From Streptomyces sp. XM4193 (GTDB lineage: Bacteria > Actinomycetota > Actinomycetes > Streptomycetales > Streptomycetaceae), in the NCBI RefSeq assembly GCF_023072595.1, contig NZ_JALLGK010000015.1, forward strand, positions 1-33,371: a stretch of 33,371 nucleotides of DNA. Direction: 5' to 3'. This document shows positions 1 to 8,200 of the stretch, piece after piece. A program made the translations under genes and the position numbers. The notes under the pieces are model-generated. The model worked only from the letters and a program-made list of their open reading frames with translations. It was not told where the DNA came from and ran no database searches. How positions within the stretch are numbered: position 1 is the first letter of the stretch; every line of letters starts with the position of its first letter.

Positions 1-2424
1 GGCGTCTCGCCGCACGCCCCCGGGCCCGGGTACGGCGCCGGCCCCGCGTACGCCGCCGGATCGCCGTACGGACCCGAGTCCTCGTACGACGCCGGGCCGG
101 TCTACGACGCCGTTCGGTCCAGGGGCGCTGCGGAGAGCGCGGCGGAGGTGCCGCGCCCGCCGGCCGACCCGCCCTCGCTGCCGGAGCAGCGCCGCGCCCG
201 TGGCGGCATCGGCTGGGGCAAGCGGCGCTCCGGCCGCGAATCGGACCGGATGCCCGACCAGCCCACCCGCACCGCCGCCGGCCCGCTGGGCAACACCGGT
301 GCGCACGGCGGCCGTTCACTGCCCGAGGCCGCGCCGCCCGACGCCGCGTCCGACCGCGGGGCCCGCGCGTCCCGAGGCGCGCACGTCACGGGCGGGCCGG
401 GCGGCAGCCGCTGGCCGGACCCCGCCGAGCTGCTGCTCACCGCTCTGGACGAGGGCGAGCGCCGCTGGGAGCGCGGCCCCTCCCACGTCGATGCGCTCAC
501 CGTGCGGATCGGCACCGCGCGGTACGGCTCGCGCCCCTCCGTGCCGGTCACCGTCGATCTGCGGGAAGCCCGTTCGCTCGGGCTGGCCGGTCCCAGGCCC
601 CGGCTGCTCCCGCTCGCTCGCGCCGTGTTGGCGCAGCTGGCCCTGCTGCATCCGCCGAGCGCTCTGGAGATCGTGGTGCTCGCCTCCGGGCGCGGCCGGA
701 GCGTCGAGGACTGGAGCTGGCTCGGCTGGCTGCCCCATCTGCGGCCGGGCCAGGGGCAGGACTGCCGACTGCTGCTCGCCTTCGACCGCGACCAGGCGGC
801 CGCCCGTACCGAGGAGCTGCTGCGGCGGCTGGAGGACGGCCCGCTCGGCAGCGGCTGGGTGACGGCCGAGGAGGCGGAGATCCGTTCCGCGGCCGCCGCC
901 CACAGCGGCCCGTCGACCGTGCTCGTCGTCGACGGCGATCCGGGGACGGCCGAGCTGCGCGAGTCGGTCGCGCGCCTGGCCGGTTCGGGCGCGGCGGGTG
1001 GAGTGCACGTGATCTGCCTGGCCGAGACGCCGCCCACCACCGCGACCTCGCCGTTGGCGGACACGCTGTCCGCCGCGTACTCCACCTTCCCCGCCTTCCG
1101 CGGCTGCGGGGCGCTGGCGCTGCTCAGCGGCGCGGTCGCCACCGCGGTGCGCGTGGTGCGCCGCGGCGATTCGCCGGCGGGCGAGCTCGCCACCGTCGAC
1201 GGCGTCTCCGCCGCCTGGGCCGAGCGGTTCGCCCGTGCGCTGGCGCCCGCGCGCGAGGCCGTCCCGGCCGCGGCCGGCGACCACCGCAGGCCCGCAGCCG
1301 CGCTGCCGCCCGCCGCCCGATTGCTCGACGAGCTCGGCCTCGCGCGCGCAACTCCCGCCGCGCTGCTGGCCCGTTGGGCCTCCACCGCCGACGGCGCGGG
1401 CGGAGCGAGCAGCGTCAGCCTGGTGCTCGGCGCGGGCAGACGCGGAGCGGTGACCACCGACCTCGCGCAGGACCGCAGCCATCTCTTCGTCAGCGGCGGA
1501 GCCGGCAGCGGCAAGACGGAGCTGCTCTGCTCGCTCAGCGCCAGCCTCGCCGCGGGCGAGCGCCCGGACCGGCTCGGCCTGGTGCTGGTGGACGGCGCGG
1601 GCGAGGGCCTGCGGCCGTGCGCCGAGCTGCCGCACGTGATGACGTACCTGGGCGCGGGCGATCCGGTGCGGATGCGGGAGTTCGCCCGCTCCCTCTCGGC
1701 CGAGCTGAAGCGGCGCGGCGAGCTGCTCTCCGGGATGGGGTACGAGGCGTACGTCCAGCAGTCGGCCGGGGGTTCCTCGGCCGAAGCGCTCGCCGGCCCG
1801 CAGGGCAGCCGCTCCACGGGCGGCTCCACCGGCGACGGCGACCGCGGCACCCTCCGGCTGCGCGCCGGCCGCCGGGCCGCGGTGCCGCCGGGCGGCGCCA
1901 CCGCCGCACTCCCCCGGCTCGCCGTACTGGTCGACGACTTCGACGCGCTCGTCGATCCGGCGCTCGGCAATCCCGGTCGTCCCGCGGCAGGTTCGGTCGT
2001 ACGGGCGCTGGAGGCGGTCGCGCGGGACGGCGTCCGGCTCGGCATCCATCTGATCGCGGCCACCGGCCGCCCGGACCGCACCGCCCAGACCGTCACCGAC
2101 CAGAGCGCGGCGCTGCGGGCGTCCATAGGCGGCGACCCCAGCACCGACGAGCACCGCCCGGGTCGCGGCGTACTGCACCGCCCCGACGGCGAGGTGGCGA
2201 CGTTCCAGGGCGCGCGGGTGACCGGCAGGATTCCGCGGACGGCAACCACCCGGCCGACCGTGGTGCCGCTGGACTGGGCGCGGGAGGGCGACCCGCCGTC
2301 GCGTCGGCCCGTGCGCGAGCTGGGCAACGGCCCGACGGACCTCGCTCTGCTGGCCAGTGCGGTCGAGCGGGCCGCCCGGGAGGCCGGCGCCACTCCCCCG
2401 CCGCCGCTGGTCGCCGCGGACTGA
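1..2424 (+). CDS. FtsK/SpoIIIE-type ATPase, EccC-like (5' end outside window)
   Basis: The reading frame is open from base 1 to the TGA at 2422-2424, so the gene begins upstream of the window. The visible N-terminal part (to about nt 400) is low-complexity and rich in Gly, Pro, Tyr and Arg. A region at about nt 410-1230 resembles the inter-domain part of EccC/FtsK proteins: a V-T-V-D-L-R-E stretch, then W-S-W-L-G-W-L-P-H. The ATPase core follows, with Walker A GGAGSGKT (about nt 1495-1518) and Walker B LAVLVDDFD (about nt 1918-1944), then a region like that of the terminal ATPase module. Members are hexameric motor ATPases acting at the membrane on DNA (FtsK) or secreted proteins (EccC of type VII secretion). 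No ESX genes are visible nearby, so the substrate is unknown. The family assignment is firm; the function is not. Confidence 0.8.
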   Translation, partial: GVSPHAPGPGYGAGPAYAAGSPYGPESSYDAGPVYDAVRSRGAAESAAEVPRPPADPPSLPEQRRARGGIGWGKRRSGRESDRMPDQPTRTAAGPLGNTGAHGGRSLPEAAPPDAASDRGARASRGAHVTGGPGGSRWPDPAELLLTALDEGERRWERGPSHVDALTVRIGTARYGSRPSVPVTVDLREARSLGLAGPRPRLLPLARAVLAQLALLHPPSALEIVVLASGRGRSVEDWSWLGWLPHLRPGQGQDCRLLLAFDRDQAAARTEELLRRLEDGPLGSGWVTAEEAEIRSAAAAHSGPSTVLVVDGDPGTAELRESVARLAGSGAAGGVHVICLAETPPTTATSPLADTLSAAYSTFPAFRGCGALALLSGAVATAVRVVRRGDSPAGELATVDGVSAAWAERFARALAPAREAVPAAAGDHRRPAAALPPAARLLDELGLARATPAALLARWASTADGAGGASSVSLVLGAGRRGAVTTDLAQDRSHLFVSGGAGSGKTELLCSLSASLAAGERPDRLGLVLVDGAGEGLRPCAELPHVMTYLGAGDPVRMREFARSLSAELKRRGELLSGMGYEAYVQQSAGGSSAEALAGPQGSRSTGGSTGDGDRGTLRLRAGRRAAVPPGGATAALPRLAVLVDDFDALVDPALGNPGRPAAGSVVRALEAVARDGVRLGIHLIAATGRPDRTAQTVTDQSAALRASIGGDPSTDEHRPGRGVLHRPDGEVATFQGARVTGRIPRTATTRPTVVPLDWAREGDPPSRRPVRELGNGPTDLALLASAVERAAREAGATPPPPLVAAD

Positions 2425-2433
2425 CCCGCACGG

Positions 2434-2451
2434 GCGCCCGGCCGCGGGCGC
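2434..2451 (+). terminator. Hairpin just after the FtsK-like gene
   Basis: A perfect 7-bp inverted repeat GCGCCCG/CGGGCGC with a 4-nt loop begins 10 nt after the stop codon. There is no U-tract, which is usual for terminators in high-GC actinobacteria. It is a plausible weak terminator or mRNA-stabilising stem. Confidence 0.35.
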
Positions 2452-2552
2452 ACCACCGGGCGCACCCGCCCCGCCGGCACGGGCCGGCCGAAGCGGTCGG
2501 CCCGTTGCCGCGGCCGGTGCCCCGGCCCCGCGCACGCGTACGTCGTCGACCC

Positions 2553-2633
2553 GCGGCCCACGCGTGAATCCCTCGGCACGGCGGCCCACGCGTAATTCCT
2601 CGGCACGCGGCCCACGCGTGAATCCTCGGCACG
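2553..2633. repeat. Tandem repeat, about 3 copies of 26-28 bp
   Basis: Three consecutive units each begin GCGGCCCACGCGT and end CTCGGCACG. They start at 2553, 2581 and 2607. Copy 1 has one extra C, and copy 2 reads AATTCC where the others read GAATCC. Each unit contains the palindrome ACGCGT. The small indels show independent decay of an original perfect array. The repeat is not in a coding region I can support. Confidence 0.85.
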
Positions 2634-2889
2634 AGTCCAGCGGCCCGCGGTACGGGTCCCGCGGCCCGCCGCAGGACCCCCGCGCTCGTACGCCCGGCTC
2701 GGCCCCGCACCTCGTGCGCCGTGGGCCCGCCGGAGGCCCGAGCGACTCCACTCCACTGCACCAGGCCGTACCCCGCCCGCGCTGGGCCGAACGAACCATT
2801 TCGCTCCGGGCCTCGGCCGAGTGCGCCGCCACGGCGTGCGTATCACCCATTATCGGGTTAATCAGACCGCGCCCACCTGTGGATGTGCC

Positions 2890-5094
2890 GTGCCTCGCTT
2901 CAGCATCATCGTTCCCGCCCACCAGGTGCAGGCATATCTGCCCGAGTGCCTGGAGTCCGTGCTCAAACAGACATGTACCGACCTGGAGTTGATCCTGGTC
3001 GACGACGGTTCACCGCCCGACTGCGGCGAGTTGCTCGCCGAGTACGCCTCCCACGACAGCCGCGTCACGGTGCTCCGGCTGCCGCGGCACTCGGGCCCCG
3101 GCCCGGCCCGCAACGCCGGGCTGCGCTACGCCGAGGGCGACTACGTCCTCTTCCTCGACAGCGACGACGCCCTGACGCCCGGGGCGCTGGAGGCGATCGC
3201 CGACCGCCTCGCGGCCACCGCGGACCCGGACGTCCTGCTCTTCGACCACAGCAGGATCTTCTGGCACGGCGGCAACGACCGGAGCGAGGGCCCGCCGCTG
3301 GGCCCGCTGACCGTCCAGGAGCCACAGGTGGTCCGGTTGCGCGACCGGCCCGCGCTGCTGCGGGTCGCCCCGTTGGCGTGGAACAAGGCGTACCGCCGGG
3401 AGTTCCTCGTCGAGCAGGGCGTGCGGTTCCCGCCGGGCGCGTACGAGGGCATCCCCTGGACCTGGCACACCCTGCTGACCGCCGAGGCGGTCGCCGTGCT
3501 GGACCGGGTGTGCGTGCGGCACCGGCTGCGCAGGCAGGGCGGTGTGCTCGGCTCCTCCCCCCGGCGCCACTTCGACGTCTTCGGCCAGTACGACCGGGTC
3601 TTCGCCCTCCTCGACGAACGTCCCGAACTGGCGCGCTGGAAGTCCGTGCTCTACCGGCGCATGACCGACCATCTGGCCGGGCTCTTCCTCACCCCGGGCC
3701 GGCTGCCCCGGTCCGGACGCACGGAGTTCTTCCGACGCAGCAGCAAGCAGTGCCTGCGCCACCAGAGCGCCGCGGGACGGACCGACCTCACCCAGCTCCT
3801 GGTACGGCTCGGTGCCCGCCGGACCTTCCGGCTGCTCTGGTCGGCCAGGGGATGGGGCAGCCGACTGCGCGGCACGGCCGGTTCGGTGCGCGGCGCCGTG
3901 CTGCGGCTGTACCACTCGTTGCAGTCACGACGCCGTCTCGACCCCGCGCTCGCGGTCTTCCTGCCCAGCTCGTCCCGGCGGAGCCAGGAGTACGGCGGCG
4001 ACCTCGGCGCGCTGGAGGAACGGGCGCGCGCGCTGGTCCCGGGACTGCGTACGCTCTGGGTCGCCGGCGACGAGGCGGCGCGCTCGCTGCCCGAGGGCGT
4101 CAGCCGGGTGCGGCCGGGCTCGGCCGCCCACTGGTCGGCGCTCGCCCGCGCCAAGTACCTGCTGAGCGACGGCGACTTCGGCCCTCGCCGGCACAAGCGT
4201 CCGGGGCAGGTGCTGGTGCAGACCCACACCGGAACCCCGCTGGCGCTGGCCGGACTGGACCGCGGCGAGCGCCGCGAGGACGGCGCCGCGGACCTCGCCC
4301 GGCTGCTGGAGCAGGTCGACGAGTGGGACTACAGCCTGTCGGCCGGCCGGCACGCCACCCTCGCGCGGGAGCGCGCGTACCCGGGCAACTACACGGCCCT
4401 GGAGTACGGTTCGCCGCGCAACGACGTCTTCCACCGCACCACCGCGGAAGAGGTGGGCCGTATCCGCGCGGAGCTCGGGGTCCCGGCCGGCGCGGTCGCG
4501 GTGCTGTACGACCCGGTCCGCCGCGACTACCCGCACGGCGGGGGCTCGGAGCTGGAACTCTCCCGGCTGGCGAGCGCGCTGGGGCCCGGATACGTCGTGC
4601 TCGACGCCCGTTCTCCCCGCCCGAGTGCCGAACTCTGCCTGGCCGCCGACGTGTTGGTGACCGACTATTCGCCGATCGTGTTCGACTACGCGGTGCTCGA
4701 CCGCCCGATCGTGCTGTACGCCCCGGACTGGGAGACCTACCGGGCCACCACCGGCACCTACTTCGACCTGCTGTCCGCGCCTCCGGGCCCGGTGGCGGGC
4801 GATCTGGAGGCGCTGGTCGGATGCTTCCGCCGGAACACCTGGCGCTCGGCCGGCTCGCACGCGCTGCGGGCCGCCTTCCGAACGCGCTTCTGCCCCTACG
4901 ACGACGGGCTCGCGGCGGAGCGAGTCGTGCGATCGGTCTTCCTCGACGGCTCGGCCCTCGCCCCGGTGGTGCCCACCGAGCTGCGCCGGCCCGCGCCGCT
5001 GCCGAGGGAGGAGCCGGCCCGCGCGGTGATCCATCCCGCGCGCACCGGCCCGGGCTCGGCGGTCGGCGCTCCGCCGCAGGGCGCCCGGACGTGA
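2890..5094 (+). CDS. Bifunctional family 2 glycosyltransferase / TagF-like glycerophosphotransferase
   Basis: 734-residue fusion. Residues 1 to about 270 form a GT-A family 2 glycosyltransferase: FSIIVPAH at the start, LVDDGS, G-P-G-P-A-R-N-A-G, and the metal-binding LDSDD. Residues about 380-690 resemble CDP-glycerol glycerophosphotransferases (TagF, wall teichoic acid polymerisation), with A-A-D-V-L-V-T-D-Y-S and V-F-D-Y-A-V-L-D-R-P. The likely role is making a glycerophosphate-containing or related cell-wall or surface glycopolymer at the cytoplasmic face of the membrane. The GTG at 2890 was chosen because the protein then starts VPRFSIIVPA, as family 2 enzymes do; an in-frame GTG at 2821 would add 23 poorly supported residues. 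The usual HGTP motif reads H-T-G-T-P (residues 446-450), and the segment that usually carries the second catalytic histidine is shortened, so the C-terminal domain may be inactive or altered. Confidence 0.8.
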   Translation: MPRFSIIVPAHQVQAYLPECLESVLKQTCTDLELILVDDGSPPDCGELLAEYASHDSRVTVLRLPRHSGPGPARNAGLRYAEGDYVLFLDSDDALTPGALEAIADRLAATADPDVLLFDHSRIFWHGGNDRSEGPPLGPLTVQEPQVVRLRDRPALLRVAPLAWNKAYRREFLVEQGVRFPPGAYEGIPWTWHTLLTAEAVAVLDRVCVRHRLRRQGGVLGSSPRRHFDVFGQYDRVFALLDERPELARWKSVLYRRMTDHLAGLFLTPGRLPRSGRTEFFRRSSKQCLRHQSAAGRTDLTQLLVRLGARRTFRLLWSARGWGSRLRGTAGSVRGAVLRLYHSLQSRRRLDPALAVFLPSSSRRSQEYGGDLGALEERARALVPGLRTLWVAGDEAARSLPEGVSRVRPGSAAHWSALARAKYLLSDGDFGPRRHKRPGQVLVQTHTGTPLALAGLDRGERREDGAADLARLLEQVDEWDYSLSAGRHATLARERAYPGNYTALEYGSPRNDVFHRTTAEEVGRIRAELGVPAGAVAVLYDPVRRDYPHGGGSELELSRLASALGPGYVVLDARSPRPSAELCLAADVLVTDYSPIVFDYAVLDRPIVLYAPDWETYRATTGTYFDLLSAPPGPVAGDLEALVGCFRRNTWRSAGSHALRAAFRTRFCPYDDGLAAERVVRSVFLDGSALAPVVPTELRRPAPLPREEPARAVIHPARTGPGSAVGAPPQGART

Positions 5095-5096
5095 GC

Positions 5097-5141
5097 GGAG
5101 CGGGGCGGCACGGGAGTACGTTCCCCGTGCCGCCCCGCTCC
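5097..5141. terminator. Strong bidirectional terminator hairpin
   Basis: A perfect 18-bp inverted repeat (5097-5114 with 5124-5141) with a 9-nt loop starts 2 nt after the glycosyltransferase stop, followed by CTTTG. It sits between two convergent genes and can serve both the plus-strand glycosyltransferase and the minus-strand gdh gene. Confidence 0.8.
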
Positions 5142-5206
5142 TTTGCTCGGTGCCAGGAGCTGCCGGCACCCTCGGCTCGCGCGCGGCGACCGGCGTCGAG
5201 CGGCTG

Positions 5207-8200
5207 CTAGCGGTTGCTGCGCAGCAGGGTGCGCATGGTGCGCATCGCCACCGAGAGGTTCGCCAGATCGAAGGTGTCCGACGTCTTGATCTCGTCCAGG
5301 GTGCCGAACGCGCGGCCGAGGACCGCGGCGTTCTTCTGCTCCCACGCCTCGAACTGCTCCTCGGCGCTGGCACCGCTGTCACCCACGGCCAGCACATCGG
5401 CCGTCAGCAACTGGTGGGCCGCGTACAGGTCCTCGCGGATCGCCGCACGAGCCATCGACTGCCAGCGGTCCGACCGCGGCAACTCACTGACACGGTCCTG
5501 AAGCTGGCTGATCCCCAGACGGTCGGCGAGATCGTAGTAGACCTCCGCGACGTCCAGCAGGTCCTTGCCGGTGCGCTCCGCCACGGCGACCACGTCGAGC
5601 GCGGGGAAGACCGAGGAGAAGCCGGCCACCCGCTGGGCGAGCGCGGCCGGGACCCCGGCGGACTCCATCTCGTCGTGCAGCTTGCCGTACCAGCTGTGGT
5701 CCTCGCCCTTGAGGAGCTTCGGCAGCGCCTCCCAGACCGACTCCACCCGCTGCTGGAAGAAGTCGACGGTCTCGCTGAGCTGGAGCGGCTGCGGCCGGTT
5801 GCCCAGCAGCCATCGCGTCGCCCGCTCGACCAAGCGGCGCGAGTGGAGCCTGATCCGGGTCTGCACCTCGGCCGCGACGATGTTGTCCAGCGCCTCGACC
5901 TCGCCCCAGATCCCGTTGATGTCGAAGATCGCGCGGGCGGCGGTGTGCGCCCTGACGATCTCCTCCATCGAGGCGCCCGACTCCTCGCGCAGCCGGTGCA
6001 GGAAGGTCGAACCACCCACGTTCACCGTGTCGTTGACCAGCGCGGTGAACACCAGCTGGCGGTGGAGCGCGTGCTGGTCGATCTCGGCCGCGAAGCGTTC
6101 CCGCAGCGGACGCGGGAAGTAGTCGTGCGCCAACCGCCGCAGATACGGGTCGTCGGCCAGCTCCGTGTCGACCAGCTCCTCGGTGAGCGTGATCTTGGCG
6201 TAGGCCAGCAGCACCGCCAGCTCGGGCTGGGTCATGCCCTGCCCGGCCGCGAGCCGCTCGGCGATCTGCCGGTCGGTGGGCAGATGCTCCAGCTCGCGGT
6301 TGAGTCGGCCCGACTCGCCCAGCTTGAGCATGAAGCGCTGGTGGGCCTGGAGCAGGCTGGGCGCCGTCTCCAGTCCGTTGGCCAGCACGACGTTCTGCGC
6401 GTAGTTGGAGGCGAGCACCAGCTCGGCGACCTCGTCGGTCATCTCCGCGAGCAGGGCGTTGCGCTGCTTGACCGTCAGATCGCCCTCGGCGACGACGGAG
6501 TTGAGCAGGATCTTGATGTTCACCTCGTGGTCGGAGGTGTCCACACCGGCGCTGTTGTCGATCGCGTCGGTGTTGATCCGGCCGCCGCTCCTGGCGAACT
6601 CGATACGGCCCAGCTGCGTCAGGCCCAGGTTTCCGCCCTCGCCGATGACCTGTGCGCGCACGTCCTCGCCGTTGACGCGGATCGCGTCGTTGGCCTTGTC
6701 CCCGACGTCCTGGTTGGTCTCGGTGCCGGCCTTCACATAGGTGCCGATGCCGCCGTTCCACAGCAGGTCGACGGGGGCCTGGAGGATGGCCTTCATCAGG
6801 TCCGGCGGGGTCATCTTGGCGATGCCGGGGCTGATGCCCAGCGCAGCCCGCGCCTGCGGGCTGATCGGGATCGACTTCGAGGTGCGCGCATAGACGCCGC
6901 CGCCCTGCGAGATCAGCCCGGTGTCGTAGTCCTCCCAGGAGGAGCGCGGCAGCTCGAACACCCTGCGCCGCTCGGCGAAGGAGGTCGCGGCGTCGGGGTC
7001 CGGGTCGAGGAAGATGTGCCGGTGGTCAAAGGCGGCGACCAGGCGGATGTGCTCGCTCAGCAGCATGCCGTTGCCGAAGACGTCGCCGGACATGTCGCCG
7101 ATGCCGGCGACGGTGAAGTCCTCGGTCTGGGTGTCGTGGCCCAGCTCCCGGAAGTGCCGCTTGACCGACTCCCAGGCGCCCCGCGCGGTGATGCCCATGC
7201 CCTTGTGGTCGTAGCCGGCCGAGCCGCCGGAGGCGAAGGCGTCGCCGAGCCAGAAGCCGTAGGAGTCGGCGACCTCGTTGGCGATGTCGGAGAACTTCGC
7301 GGTGCCCTTGTCCGCGGCGACCACGAGGTAGGTGTCCTCCGCGTCGTGGCGCACCACGTCCGCGGGCGGCACGACCTCGCCCTGCACCAGGTTGTCGGTG
7401 ATGTCCAGCAGGCCGGAGATGAACGACCGGTAGCAGGCGATGCCCTCGGCCAGCCAGGCGTCCCGGTCCTTAGCGGGATCGGGCAGCCGCTTGCCGACGA
7501 AACCGCCCTTGGCGCCGACCGGCACGATGACGGTGTTCTTCACCTCCTGGGCCTTCACCAGCCCGAGGATCTCGGTCCGGAAGTCCTCCTTGCGGTCCGA
7601 CCAGCGCAGCCCTCCGCGGGCCACCTTGCCGAACCGCAGGTGGACGCCCTCGACCCGCGGCGAGTACACCCAGATCTCGTAGGCGGGCCGCGGCGCCGGC
7701 AGATCGGGCACGGCCTGCGGGTCGAGCTTGATGGAGACGTAGTCGTGCGGCTCGCCGTCGGCACCGCGCTGGAAGTAGTTGGTGCGCAGCGTCGCGCGGA
7801 TGACCGTGAGGAAGGACCGCAGCATCCGGTCCTCGTCCAGGTTGGCCACCCGGTCCAGGGCGCCGTCCAGCTCCTCCAGCAGACCGTCGATCAGCTCGGT
7901 GCCGGCGTGCTGGCGGTCCGGGGACAGACGCGCCTCGAAGAGCGAGACCAGCAGCCGGGTGGTGTGCACGTTCCGGCGGAGGGTCTCCTCCATGGTCGTC
8001 TGGCCGAACTTCGCGCCGGCCTGCCACAGGTAGCGCGCGTAGGCCCGCAGCACCATCGCCTGGCGCCAGGTCAGCCCGGCGGCCAGCACCAGTGCGTTGA
8101 TGCCGTCGTTCTCCGCGTGGCCGTGCCAGACCGCCGCGAAGGTGTCCTGGAAGCGCGCACGGGCGTCCTCGCCCATGCCCTGGATCTGCTCCTGCGGCAT

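Larger units (their letters stand above)
2425..2889. other. 465-bp non-coding spacer
   Basis: I see no convincing gene between the FtsK-like stop and the glycosyltransferase start. The spacer holds the hairpin at 2434-2451 and the tandem repeat at 2553-2633, followed by more GCGGCCC-containing sequence to about 2670. The last 60 bases before the next gene are unusually AT-rich for this genome (around 2838-2865), which suits a promoter. I could not identify -35 and -10 hexamers with confidence. Confidence 0.5.

Noticed and set aside
2553..2633. Possible CRISPR array.
   Set aside because: The units are contiguous with no spacers, and there are no cas genes.
102..2846. A very long open frame on the minus strand across the FtsK-like gene and the spacer.
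   Set aside because: The translation is Arg/Ala/Pro/Ser-rich with no domain. Long antisense open frames are an artefact of GC-biased third codon positions.
5486..5493. TGTCAGTG on the minus strand, a possible damage promoter half-site.
   Set aside because: It lies inside the gdh coding region, and no TANNNT follows at the 8-nt spacing. A TGTCGGTG at 27049-27056 inside mtnA fails for the same reason.
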